In this document: piece after piece, positions 6,856 to 14,335 of the stretch
Layout of the letters: the number at the start of each line of letters is the position of its first letter
How positions within the stretch are numbered: position 1 is the first letter of the stretch
Assembly: GCA_030740295.1 (NCBI GenBank)
Contig: JASLXP010000501.1
Location: forward strand, 1 to 28,388
DNA length: 28,388 nucleotides
Reading direction: 5' to 3'
From: Planctomycetota bacterium
GTDB lineage: Bacteria; Planctomycetota; PUPC01; JACPCR01
The notes under the pieces: model-generated
The model's input: the letters and a program-made list of their open reading frames with translations, nothing else
The model's database searches: none
What the model was told of the DNA's origin: nothing
Position numbers and translations under genes: made by a program

Positions 6856-9087
6856 ATGGCCGAAACCCCACCTCAAATTGAAAAGAAAAGACGGGGGCAG
6901 AAATCCCTGGTGTGGCTGGTTCTTGCTGCGGCGGGGGCAGAGGGGTTTTCGTTCCATCTGCTGCAATACGCTTTTCTGAACGATTCGTCTCTCGCCGGCG
7001 CTCCAATAATCGATCTTCCTGTCTTCTGTGGCGCGGGCGCGGTTCTGCTGGTTTGGTTTCTGCAGATTCGATGGAAGTGCAGCCGGGAGGACATTCAGCG
7101 GACCCAGGCTGTAACCGTTTCAGCCAAGGCGTGGTTTCCAGTGCTTCTGCTGTGGATACCCGTACTCCAATGGCTTGGTGGCGCCGAGAAATCCTCGGTC
7201 TACTGGTACTTCGGATTTATGATGACGAATGCAATCTCGATGGGTGCGGCCCTTTCGCCGATCCTTCAGGTGTGCACTAAACGACCCACAATCATCCTCT
7301 GGTCCGCTGTCGCCGCATTCACGATTATCTTTTCCTGGATCTGCTTTCATCTCTACTGGCATCTTCAGTGGGGATACCCGGACAGCGGGTTCTACGCTGA
7401 GGCATTTCAGCAGACCCTGCGCGGCCGATTCATGCATAACAACACCTGGACTTTTGCGAACCTTCTGGGAGATCATTTCTCACCAATTGTTCTCCTGTTG
7501 TTGCCCTTTTATGCATTATTTCCGAGACACGAGACATTAATGGTCCTCCATGCTGCGGGTATTGCACTTGCCGCCGTTCCCATTTACCTGATAGGCCGAA
7601 AAGCTACGCCGGCGAGCGCGTATACTGGACTGGCCCTCGCGTTGGCCTGGTTGTTTTATCCGCCGGTCCAGATGCAGGTAACGAATCATACTTACGGAAT
7701 GAAGATGCCCAGCTTTGCCATGGCTTTCATTTTGTGGGCGGCCTATTTTGTATTAGTAAAAAAGCGGATCGGCACGATCGGATTCTGCCTGCTGGCTCTG
7801 TGCTGCGAAGAAAGCGTGGCGCCGGTCGTGGCTATGTTTGGGCTGGGACTGTTCTTCTATGGGGACAGAAAAGCTGGGGCAGGCATTTTTGCAGGAACGC
7901 TGATTTGGTTTTCTGCAGCAACTCAGTGGATTATGCCGGCAATCAGGGGGAGTGAGATTCTGCAGACTGGGCTATTTTACGATCATATGGGAAAAACAAT
8001 GCTGGAGGTGATTATGTACATGATAAGTCACCCGGTTAAGACGGCACTGATGGTTTTCCGCTATCCTGTAATCTTCTTCTTAATGCATCTCATACTTCCT
8101 CTCATCCTTTCGCCGCTTATAAGATGGAGGTACCTGGCAATTGTTCTACCTACATTTATTCTCCTATGTACCAGTAAGCAACCGGCATTTGTAGACTACG
8201 AGTTCCAGTACAAAGCGACATTACTGCCTATTCTATTCCTGGCCTGCTTGAGCGCTGTGTCAGCGCCCCCTGAGTGGCTGAAAGGGAAGCTGAAGGACTG
8301 GCTTGGTGTCACTGATGAAACGCCGGCCCTCGCTTCTATCGTGTTCTTCGGGTGTGCAATTAGTTGTATATTCTTCGGGAATCTACCTTTCTCATGGGGG
8401 AAACCGGGCATAGGGCAACACCAGCGCGCAGTGAGCCCTGTTGTAGAAAAAGTAAAACAATTAGTTCCACTCGAGACAGATGTCTTTGCCACTGAAAGAC
8501 TGGCTTCACACCTGACGGATCGAAGAAACCTATACCGCTTTCAGGCCATTGGCCGCTCTGAATTTGACTATGCTGTCTTTGATTTCCTCAGTGACTGGCC
8601 TCCTTTGCGCGAGGTCTATGAACTGCGCAGAGAATTAGTGCAAGGGGAGTTTGTACCAATCCTCGTGGAAGAAGGAATAGTCGTCTTAGAGGAGGGCGGC
8701 AGCATGCCTCCTGAACTCAACCGCTTTGGGAAGACCTCCGACGCCCCGCCTCGAATGAAGATCGAATTTGACGAGATTATTCGTGCTGGAATCGGGCAGG
8801 CCGCGATTTCTGATTCCGAAATCCGCATTCTTGTGGTCTGGGAGGCTGTCTCTCGTCCACCACATGATTACACCGTCGAAGTTGAACTAGTGACACCTGA
8901 CGGCCTGATTGGCAAGCGTTTCGACCTGTGTGGTGGGATCTGGCCGAGCTCATTGTGGAAACCCGGCAAGAGATACGGGGACGAGTTCCTGTTCCAAGTT
9001 TCGCCGACGGAGATCCAGGGAATTCAGATGCGCTTGATGCCGCCGCATTATGTAAAGGACGGGAAAGTAATTTCAGGACGTTTCTGA
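6856..9087 (+). CDS. DUF2079 polytopic membrane protein
   Basis: The 743-residue product is a DUF2079 family membrane protein, a group with a fold related to GT-C glycosyltransferases. After a 16-residue charged N-terminus there are about a dozen hydrophobic segments up to residue about 510, then a soluble C-terminal domain of about 230 residues. Family hallmarks are the acidic periplasmic loop DSGFYAEAFQQTL near the first third, NLLGDHFSPIVLLLLPFYALFP, YLIGR after it, and the CCEESVAP segment corresponding to the conserved K/E-D/E loop. ATG 6856 is the only available ATG, since an in-frame TGA lies at 6838. GGAG at 6851-6854 is only one base from it, too close for normal use, so a weaker upstream site or leaderless initiation must serve. 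It is divergent from the patatin gene across 80 bases. Confidence 0.85.
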   Translation: MAETPPQIEKKRRGQKSLVWLVLAAAGAEGFSFHLLQYAFLNDSSLAGAPIIDLPVFCGAGAVLLVWFLQIRWKCSREDIQRTQAVTVSAKAWFPVLLLWIPVLQWLGGAEKSSVYWYFGFMMTNAISMGAALSPILQVCTKRPTIILWSAVAAFTIIFSWICFHLYWHLQWGYPDSGFYAEAFQQTLRGRFMHNNTWTFANLLGDHFSPIVLLLLPFYALFPRHETLMVLHAAGIALAAVPIYLIGRKATPASAYTGLALALAWLFYPPVQMQVTNHTYGMKMPSFAMAFILWAAYFVLVKKRIGTIGFCLLALCCEESVAPVVAMFGLGLFFYGDRKAGAGIFAGTLIWFSAATQWIMPAIRGSEILQTGLFYDHMGKTMLEVIMYMISHPVKTALMVFRYPVIFFLMHLILPLILSPLIRWRYLAIVLPTFILLCTSKQPAFVDYEFQYKATLLPILFLACLSAVSAPPEWLKGKLKDWLGVTDETPALASIVFFGCAISCIFFGNLPFSWGKPGIGQHQRAVSPVVEKVKQLVPLETDVFATERLASHLTDRRNLYRFQAIGRSEFDYAVFDFLSDWPPLREVYELRRELVQGEFVPILVEEGIVVLEEGGSMPPELNRFGKTSDAPPRMKIEFDEIIRAGIGQAAISDSEIRILVVWEAVSRPPHDYTVEVELVTPDGLIGKRFDLCGGIWPSSLWKPGKRYGDEFLFQVSPTEIQGIQMRLMPPHYVKDGKVISGRF

Positions 9088-9151
9088 TATCAGACCACGA
9101 TTCCGTGTTCTCCCAATGAGTGTGATACGACAGTCTCAATCTGCGTGGTAC

Positions 9152-9180
9152 GCGTATCGGCATAATACGCATTACTCATT
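9152..9180. repeat. Small hairpin plus heptamer-type repeat
   Basis: The 167-base gap between the DUF2079 gene and the next gene holds a 6-bp inverted repeat, GCGTAT (9152-9157) with ATACGC (9165-9170). The right arm runs into CGCATTACTCATT (9168-9180). This 13-mer is the exact reverse complement of 11378-11390 in the sulfatase junction, so it belongs to the heptamer family described there. TATACT at 9184-9189 could be a -10 box, but no matching -35 is seen. Confidence 0.6.
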
Positions 9181-9254
9181 CCATATACTCCTTCCTTTCT
9201 TTTCTGTTATTCTCTCGCTGCTTCAGGTTGTTTCACCGGAAGGAGGGTCTAATT

Positions 9255-9901
9255 GTGAGCATTTTAGTTCTGATTGTCGGGGCGGTTCTGTTGTTACTTA
9301 TCGCAGGTGGCTGTGTTGCTGCATTTGCTGCCTTTACTAAGAACTCGGGGGGAGGCGGGCCGGCCATTGGGATTGCGGTGGGATGCGGCGCGTTGGGCAT
9401 CCTTGGACTGCTGGTCTTAGGTGGGGCCTTTTTTTCACGAGCGCCAGGGCACCCGTTGCAGTACAGATGGCTGCCCCTATGGGTCAGACGGTGGAGGTCT
9501 CCCCTCCGGACGTCGCTGGTGGAGGCCCCGCGCCGGCCATTCCTGAACGGGAGGCGGAACAGACAGGTGTCCCGGTCAAACTTTTACTCAAAGTGCCAGG
9601 CGACGGCGGGCTTCAGTTGACCATAAAAAACCTGACTTCGGGGCCGATCAGCCCATTGACACTCCAGGGGAACAGCCCTTCCTGGTTCCTGGTGCATGCT
9701 TCCAAAGGGACGAAATCGGAGATCGAGCAATGGGAGTCTCCCAATCTCCTCGTGACACCAGGAGAAAGCCAGGCTTTCAAGATCAGCGATCCGCTGGATG
9801 ACCTCGGTCTGGCAGAGGGCGATAAAGTTCTGGTGTCGTTCGAACAGAATATGGGTGACGTGCAGATGAGCGTAAAAAGTAACGCGGTGCAGCCGAAGTA
9901 G
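9255..9901 (+). pseudogene. Membrane-anchored hypothetical protein interrupted by a frameshift
   Basis: I do not recognise the family. The gene starts at GTG 9255 behind an excellent AAGGAGG (9240-9246). The first frame encodes two hydrophobic segments separated by a Gly-rich linker (TKNSGGGG). At TTTTTTT (9429-9435) the protein-like frame changes. From 9431/9434 onward the frame one base back encodes a hydrophilic region ending at 9901, with QTVEVSPPDVAGGGPAPA and a beta-rich domain (LLLKVPGDGGLQLTIKNLTSG, ISDPLDDLGLAEGDKVLVSFEQN). The unshifted frame gives only Arg-rich, shadow-like sequence. An eighth T would restore one 215-residue protein: two helices, a Pro/Gly linker and one extracytoplasmic domain. 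A sequencing or assembly indel, a real mutation, or -1 frameshifting (near-slippery C TTT TTT T) would all fit. The gene ends 6 bases from the convergent sulfatase. Confidence 0.65.
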
Positions 9902-9907
9902 CTCCCA

Positions 9908-11359
9908 TTACGACGGCTGCGGAAACGGCGGCCAGTGGCTGCCACGCTGGCCAGAGAGACCGCGGTTGGGGCCAGGCTGAAATTCCTGGTCGGGCAGACC
10001 GACCAGTTCCCCGTCTTTCACCCACTCCTCGTCCCCTCCATAGAGTTCCTGGATGAGCTTGGATTTTAATTCGGCGATGATGTCCTGATGTGCGGCACTG
10101 TGGAGGAGGTCATAGAGTTCCTGCGGGTCGTTCTCCACATCGAAGAGCTGAACAACATTTCCGACCGGGTAATAGATGAGCTTGTAAGAGTGAGAGCGGA
10201 TCATGCGGCTGGCACCCGCACCCGCGCCGCATTCGCCGTAAAGAGATTCCCGCTCTTCACCGACCATGGACTGTCCTTCAACCGTTTTTGGGATTTCGAT
10301 ACCGGCCAAATCGAGCAGCGTCGGCATGACGTCCTGCCAGCCGACGATGCGATGCTCAACGCGATGATGCCCGACGCGCTCATCCCCCGCGACGCCCATC
10401 AACAGCATGGGGACGTTCGCCGAGTCTTCATAGAACACTCGCTTGGCCCACATGCCGTGATTGCCGAGCATGTCCCCATGATCGGAGGTAAACATGAGGA
10501 TTGTGCTATCGAGGAGTCCTTCTTCCCTGAGCGTTCCGATGACCACCCTGAGCTGGTGGTCGATGTGTGTGCACATAGCATAAAACGCGCGGCGCGCCTG
10601 CGCGATTTCGTGCGGCCGCCTCGGGTCTGAATCACGTGTCTGAGATTTGAGGCGGTAGGGCAGGGCATCGAAATCTTGCGACCACTCACCAAAGTTCGGT
10701 TCACCGGGGTCGAGATCGCTATACATATCCATATAGCACTGGAGCGGCGCCAGCGGTGGATGCGGATGGCAGTATGAGAGATACCAGAAGCCTGCCTTTC
10801 CAGGCTCGCGGCGCTGGATCGTCCTGGCCATCTGCTGGGTGGTCCAGTTGGTGACGTGAAGCTCTTCGGGCAGGTTCCATGGCCGGTTGAGGTATTCGTT
10901 ATTGCACATGCCGTGGGCGAATTGTTTCCCCGCGTACCCCTGGTCCCCAAGGAAGAGCTCATAATCATCCACGAAGCCAAACTGCAACCGTCCCTCTTCA
11001 GCGAGTATCACATCATCAAACCCGATTCGGGAACGCTGCGGGGCGACATGCAGCTTGCCGACGGCGTACGCCTGGTAGCCCGCGTTCCGAAAGGTCTGGG
11101 CCATCGTCTGAAGTCGTGCGGGCGCGGGTTGATCCTGGAACGTGCGGTCCCCATGAGTCCGGCAGCTCGTGCCGGTCATCAGCGTCTTGCGGGCGGGTAT
11201 GCAGACCGGGCATTCGCTGTAAGCGTTGACGAAGCGAGTGCCGTTGCGAGCGATCTGATCGAGCGTGGGCGTGAGGATGGTCGGATGCCCGGCTTCGCCC
11301 AGAAGGGACGCGGGCCAGTGGTCGGTACAGATGAGGAGGACGTTTGGTTGGTCGGACAT
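9908..11359 (-). CDS. Type I sulfatase (formylglycine-dependent)
   Basis: This is a predicted sulfate ester hydrolase of the alkaline-phosphatase superfamily. The 483-residue product begins MSDQPNVLLICTDHWP, where Asp13 is the usual first metal ligand. Residues 53-57 read CIPAR, the CxPxR sulfatase signature, whose Cys53 would become formylglycine. A second metal site is seen in TSDHGDMLGNHGMW. No signal peptide is visible, so it looks cytoplasmic unless the start is wrong. The open frame extends upstream to 11452, but that part is encoded by tandem heptamers and is not protein-like, so ATG 11359 is chosen. No Shine-Dalgarno sequence precedes it. The substrate cannot be predicted. No sulfatase-maturating enzyme is in the window. 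It follows the epimerase-like gene on the same strand, 96 bases downstream. Confidence 0.9.
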   Translation of the reverse strand: MSDQPNVLLICTDHWPASLLGEAGHPTILTPTLDQIARNGTRFVNAYSECPVCIPARKTLMTGTSCRTHGDRTFQDQPAPARLQTMAQTFRNAGYQAYAVGKLHVAPQRSRIGFDDVILAEEGRLQFGFVDDYELFLGDQGYAGKQFAHGMCNNEYLNRPWNLPEELHVTNWTTQQMARTIQRREPGKAGFWYLSYCHPHPPLAPLQCYMDMYSDLDPGEPNFGEWSQDFDALPYRLKSQTRDSDPRRPHEIAQARRAFYAMCTHIDHQLRVVIGTLREEGLLDSTILMFTSDHGDMLGNHGMWAKRVFYEDSANVPMLLMGVAGDERVGHHRVEHRIVGWQDVMPTLLDLAGIEIPKTVEGQSMVGEERESLYGECGAGAGASRMIRSHSYKLIYYPVGNVVQLFDVENDPQELYDLLHSAAHQDIIAELKSKLIQELYGGDEEWVKDGELVGLPDQEFQPGPNRGLSGQRGSHWPPFPQPS

Positions 11360-11369
11360 GGGGGAGGAA

Positions 11370-11397
11370 TAGTGAGTAATGAGTAATGCGTAATGGG
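11370..11397. repeat. Heptanucleotide tandem repeat (TAATGNG)4
   Basis: Four consecutive 7-base units are visible: TAGTGAG (11370-11376), TAATGAG (11377-11383), TAATGCG (11384-11390) and TAATGGG (11391-11397). They fill the spacer just upstream of the sulfatase start. The same heptamer occurs at 12362 and, inverted, at 9168-9180 and 12406-12419. Confidence 0.85.
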
Positions 11398-11410
11398 CTC
11401 CGGTTTCGGA

Positions 11411-11448
11411 ATTCTGAATCCTGAATCCTGCTGAATCCTGAATCTTCA
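11411..11448. repeat. Heptanucleotide tandem repeat (ATCCTGA)n
   Basis: Units of 7 bases occur at 11411 (ATTCTGA), 11418 (ATCCTGA), 11425 (ATCCTG, with the register then broken), 11435 (ATCCTGA) and 11442 (ATCTTCA). It is a second heptamer family in the same spacer as the TAATGNG array, ending 7 bases before the stop of the epimerase-like gene at 11456. Confidence 0.8.
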
Positions 11449-11455
11449 ACAATCC

Positions 11456-12355
11456 TCAGTCTCTCAAAAGACTCTCTGCATGCATCCTCAGTCCCTCCTG
11501 AATCGAGGTTGCCGGTACCTTCAATCCCGATTCGTGGAGGCGGGTAAGATCGTAGATGCGATGGCAGATGAACGCGTCTTTTTCCGGGTTTTCTTTCAGG
11601 TATTCATCCACCGAGATTTCTTCAAAATTCGTTTCGACTCCCAGAACGTCGCCAATGATCTCGTAGTACTTCTTTGATTCGATAATGTCTGGCCCAGCCG
11701 CGTTGAAGATGCTGCTTTCGCAGCTCTCGTTGTCTGCGCAACTCAGAATGAGCTCAGCAAGGTCGGGAGCAAAAATGGGCTGTTGCAGAAAGTAACCCCC
11801 GCCGACAAGCGCGAGGGATTGGCCGGCTTTCATCTTCTGAAGCAGTTCCGGGTCGCGGCTGTAATTGGGCAGACAGCCCGGCAAGGAGCCTGGGCCGTAG
11901 ATGTGGCATGGACGCAGGATGGTCCACGCCATACCTCCAGTATCGCCGTTGAGAATCTCCAATTCGCACAGCCTTTTCTTGTGTCCATATGAACTGTCCG
12001 ACCGATAAAGTCCATCTTCCGGCTGCGGGTGGACCCTCCCGGAAGGGGCGTAAACGAAATCCGTGGAAACGAAGACCAGGTGCCGGGCCCGATTCTTGAA
12101 ACACTCGATATCCTGCTTTGCGTCTTCCGGCTCATAGCCGATGCAATCAGCCACCAGATCCCACTCGCCGCCATGGGCATCGATTGTCTGGGCGAAGGCT
12201 TCTCTATCCTTGCGATCCACAACAATTGATTGTGCGCCTTCCGGTATCTCACGCTGACCGCGCGTGACTGTGCTGACCGAGTGGCCATGCTCCAGGGCAA
12301 TCCGGGCGAGCGTGCCACTGACAAAGCCGCTGCCGCCGATGATGAGAAGGTTCAT
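11456..12355 (-). CDS. NAD-dependent epimerase/dehydratase (extended SDR)
   Basis: The 299-residue product is an extended short-chain dehydrogenase of the sugar-nucleotide epimerase type. It starts MNLLIIGGSGFVSG, a GGxGFxG Rossmann motif that binds NAD(P). It has VFVSTDFVYAP, with the active-site Ser/Thr near 97-98, and the catalytic pair Tyr123 and Lys127 (YGHKK). LRPCHIYGPG and the C-terminal YDLTRLHESGL segment are typical of the superfamily. All catalytic residues seem intact. The substrate is unknown. The sulfatase lies downstream on the same strand, and the gene is divergent from a second SDR-like gene (122-base gap). The ATG at 12353-12355 overlaps the first heptamer of the inverted repeat in that gap. 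Confidence 0.88.
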   Translation of the reverse strand: MNLLIIGGSGFVSGTLARIALEHGHSVSTVTRGQREIPEGAQSIVVDRKDREAFAQTIDAHGGEWDLVADCIGYEPEDAKQDIECFKNRARHLVFVSTDFVYAPSGRVHPQPEDGLYRSDSSYGHKKRLCELEILNGDTGGMAWTILRPCHIYGPGSLPGCLPNYSRDPELLQKMKAGQSLALVGGGYFLQQPIFAPDLAELILSCADNESCESSIFNAAGPDIIESKKYYEIIGDVLGVETNFEEISVDEYLKENPEKDAFICHRIYDLTRLHESGLKVPATSIQEGLRMHAESLLRD

Positions 12356-12419
12356 AATACGTAATGAGCAATATGCGCTAGGTACGTGCCGTCTGTGGTC
12401 TCTGCTTACTCATTACTCA
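12355..12419. repeat. Inverted heptamer repeats in a divergent promoter region
   Basis: The left side has TAATACG (12355-12361), TAATGAG (12362-12368) and CAATATG (12369-12375). The right side has TTACTCA (12406-12412) and TTACTCA (12413-12419). GTAATGAG (12361-12368) pairs perfectly with CTCATTAC (12409-12416), and a 13-base stretch matches at 11 positions. The arms enclose about 35 bases. The element lies between two divergently transcribed SDR genes, so it could affect both promoters. Confidence 0.75.
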
Positions 12420-12477
12420 CGCCCCGATCAACAGAACACGTTTGATTTCCCAGCCCAAATCTGGGATTAGAAGCGGC

Positions 12478-13209
12478 ATGAAGATTCTCATCACCGGTGC
12501 CAATACACCACTTGCCACAACGATCTCTGAACGGATTTCCGCTGATCATGAGGTCGTAGCCACAGACGCGGAATCTGAACCCGCCAACGGACGGCTTCTC
12601 GATCTGAGAGAGCTGGAGGGTGAATGCGAACTTCTGGACGGCGTCGAGGTCATCCTTCATTGCGGCGTTTTGCCGTCCGATTGCGGCGATGAACAGCACG
12701 TTCTCGATTTTGCGAACCGGGGCACCTTCAATTTGCTGAATGCCGCAAAGGCGGCCGGTGTCCGCCGGTTCATTCATTTCTCCACCCTTGACTTTATGAC
12801 AGACAAGGTCGACGAATACTGGGTGGACGAGCGATTCAAGCCGCGGCCCGATACCGAGGCCACGCAGTTGGCACACTTTCTCGTGGAGAAGATGGCGTAT
12901 CAGTTCGCCATTGAGACACCGATCGAGGTCATCAGTCTGCGTCTGGCCAATGGGGTGCTTGAAGAAGAGACCTCCGACCAGGAGTTTGATCCGGATTGGG
13001 TCGATCTCCGTGACGTAGCCCAGGCGGCTGAAAAGGCCCTTGATTTTGAGCTCCCGGATCGCTACAGAATATTTCACATAGCCGCGAATACGTTCGAAAG
13101 CCGATGGGAAGTCGGCCATGCGGTTCAATCATTAGGATATCGGCCGGAGCACAACTTTGGAGGTGCTACCCGCCGGGATCGTGACGGAAGAATAGTGACG
13201 AATAGTTAA
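12478..13209 (+). CDS. SDR-like NAD(P)-binding protein with altered motifs
   Basis: The 243-residue product has an SDR-like fold: the N-terminal strand MKILITG, VILHCGVLPSD, FNLLNAAKAAGVRRFIHFST, and a C-terminal segment naming a domain boundary (DWVDLRDVAQAAEKAL). Two key motifs are unusual. The glycine-rich loop is GANTPLA instead of GxxGxxG, and the YxxxK pair reads F134-L-V-E-K138, so the catalytic Tyr is replaced by Phe. It may bind a nucleotide or ligand without normal SDR chemistry. ATG 12478 is preferred over the in-frame ATG at 12442 because it begins the Rossmann strand. The ribosome binding site is weak (AGAAG). The last codons (IVTNS) are encoded by repeat-like sequence. It is followed by the Gfo/Idh/MocA gene, 80 bases on. 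Confidence 0.8.
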   Translation: MKILITGANTPLATTISERISADHEVVATDAESEPANGRLLDLRELEGECELLDGVEVILHCGVLPSDCGDEQHVLDFANRGTFNLLNAAKAAGVRRFIHFSTLDFMTDKVDEYWVDERFKPRPDTEATQLAHFLVEKMAYQFAIETPIEVISLRLANGVLEEETSDQEFDPDWVDLRDVAQAAEKALDFELPDRYRIFHIAANTFESRWEVGHAVQSLGYRPEHNFGGATRRDRDGRIVTNS

Positions 13210-13272
13210 TGGCTGATGGTTCATGCAGAGCCACCATCACCACCATCCTTTAACCATCAACCATCAACCATA
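13208..13272. repeat. Inverted heptamer repeats (AACCATC)n
   Basis: The right side has AACCATC, AACCATC and AACCATA (13252-13272). The left side has AATGGCTGATGGTT (13208-13221), whose reverse complement matches the right array at 12 of 14 positions. Between them lies CCACCATCACCACCATC, itself repetitive. The element fills the gap between the SDR-like gene, whose stop codon it overlaps, and the Gfo/Idh/MocA gene, ending 5 bases before that gene's Shine-Dalgarno sequence. Confidence 0.75.
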
Positions 13273-13289
13273 TCTGCAAGGGGGTCACC

Positions 13290-14327
13290 ATGGGCGACTT
13301 AAATGTAGGCATCGTCGGACTGGGCTGGGTAGCAGGAGCGCACATCGAAACATTAAAGGCTGTCAACGGTGGGAACGTTACCGCTATCTGTTCCCGTCGC
13401 GAACATGACGAGGCAGCGCTTGAAGAGCAGTTTGGAACACCGCTCAAGGCGTATACCGATTTCGACGAGATGCTCGCGAATCCTGATATTCACATCATCG
13501 ATATCTGCACACCGCATCCGCAGCATGCGGAGCAGGCGATTGCGGCCGCGAAGGCCGGCAAGCATCTGATCATTGAAAAACCGATCTGCATCACCTGGGA
13601 AGATGCCAAGGCCATGAAGGCCGCGATCGAGGAGGCGGGGGTCAAGGCATGCGTCTGTTTCGAGGTGCGGTTCAGCAAACATTTTCAGCTCGTCAAGTCT
13701 GTCATTGATGAAGGCCTTCTGGGTGAGATTCACTTCGGTGAGATCGATTACTACCACGGCATCGGGCCCTGGTATGGCCAGTTCGGCTGGAACGTCAAGA
13801 AAGATTTCGGTGGCAGTTCTCTGCTCACCGCGGGCTGCCACGCGTTGGACAGCCTGCTGATGTGCGTGGGCAGCGAGGTCGAAGAAGTGACGAGCTATGA
13901 GACTGGGTCCAAGAGCGAAATCTTCGAGCCCTACGAATACGCGACCACCAGCGTCAGTATCCTCAAATTCAAAAACGGAGCGCTCGGAAAATGCACCTCC
14001 TGCGTGGATTGCCTGCAGCCTTACTACTTCCATACACACTTGGTCGGCAGCGAAGGCAGTATGCTCGATAACCGCTTCTACTCGCACAAACTCAGCGGCA
14101 TGGTCAAAGATCGCTGGAGCACCCTCGAAACTACGCTCATCGATTCCGGCGACGTCTCCGACCATCCGTACGAGCCGCAGTTCCAGGCGTTTGTGGACAG
14201 TATCAACGACGATTCAACAATGCCGCTGACTGACTTTGACACGGCCTTCGAATCTCATCGGGTGGTGTTCGCCGCCGACCTCTCAGCCGCTGAAGGCAGA
14301 CCGGTGAAGCTGAGCGAATTGGAGTAA
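13290..14327 (+). CDS. Gfo/Idh/MocA family oxidoreductase
   Basis: This is an NAD(P)-dependent oxidoreductase of the glucose-fructose oxidoreductase/inositol dehydrogenase family, acting on a sugar or cyclitol not predictable here. The 345-residue product has the N-terminal Rossmann motif [13 protein letters not shown] (6-18) and the [22 protein letters not shown] segment. The family EKP motif has Lys97 (96-98), and a later GCHALD motif carries His184 and Asp187, the usual active-site His being in this region. There is no signal peptide, so it is cytoplasmic. ATG 13290 has a strong AAGGGGG at 13278-13284. It is followed after 8 bases by the EboE-like gene, so the pair is surely co-transcribed. 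Confidence 0.93.
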   Translation: MGDLNVGIVGLGWVAGAHIETLKAVNGGNVTAICSRREHDEAALEEQFGTPLKAYTDFDEMLANPDIHIIDICTPHPQHAEQAIAAAKAGKHLIIEKPICITWEDAKAMKAAIEEAGVKACVCFEVRFSKHFQLVKSVIDEGLLGEIHFGEIDYYHGIGPWYGQFGWNVKKDFGGSSLLTAGCHALDSLLMCVGSEVEEVTSYETGSKSEIFEPYEYATTSVSILKFKNGALGKCTSCVDCLQPYYFHTHLVGSEGSMLDNRFYSHKLSGMVKDRWSTLETTLIDSGDVSDHPYEPQFQAFVDSINDDSTMPLTDFDTAFESHRVVFAADLSAAEGRPVKLSELE

Positions 14328-14335
14328 CTGACTCA

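Noticed and set aside
11360..11452. N-terminal extension of the sulfatase to 11452
   Set aside because: The extra residues are encoded by tandem heptamers, and the family N-terminus begins at the ATG at 11359.
12406..13128. 240-residue minus-strand open frame opposite the SDR-like gene
   Set aside because: It is a shadow of the plus-strand gene, and its sequence shows no family features. The plus strand has the Rossmann strand pattern.
13223..13262. A short plus-strand reading frame starting MQSHHHHHPL looks like a poly-His tag and could suggest vector sequence
   Set aside because: The His codons come from the CAC/CAT-rich part of the inverted heptamer element, no vector-like sequence flanks it, and the gene order around it is continuous.
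13353..14165. 270-residue minus-strand open frame
   Set aside because: It is antisense to the Gfo/Idh/MocA gene, which has clear family motifs. The antisense product has no recognisable domain and no ribosome binding site.
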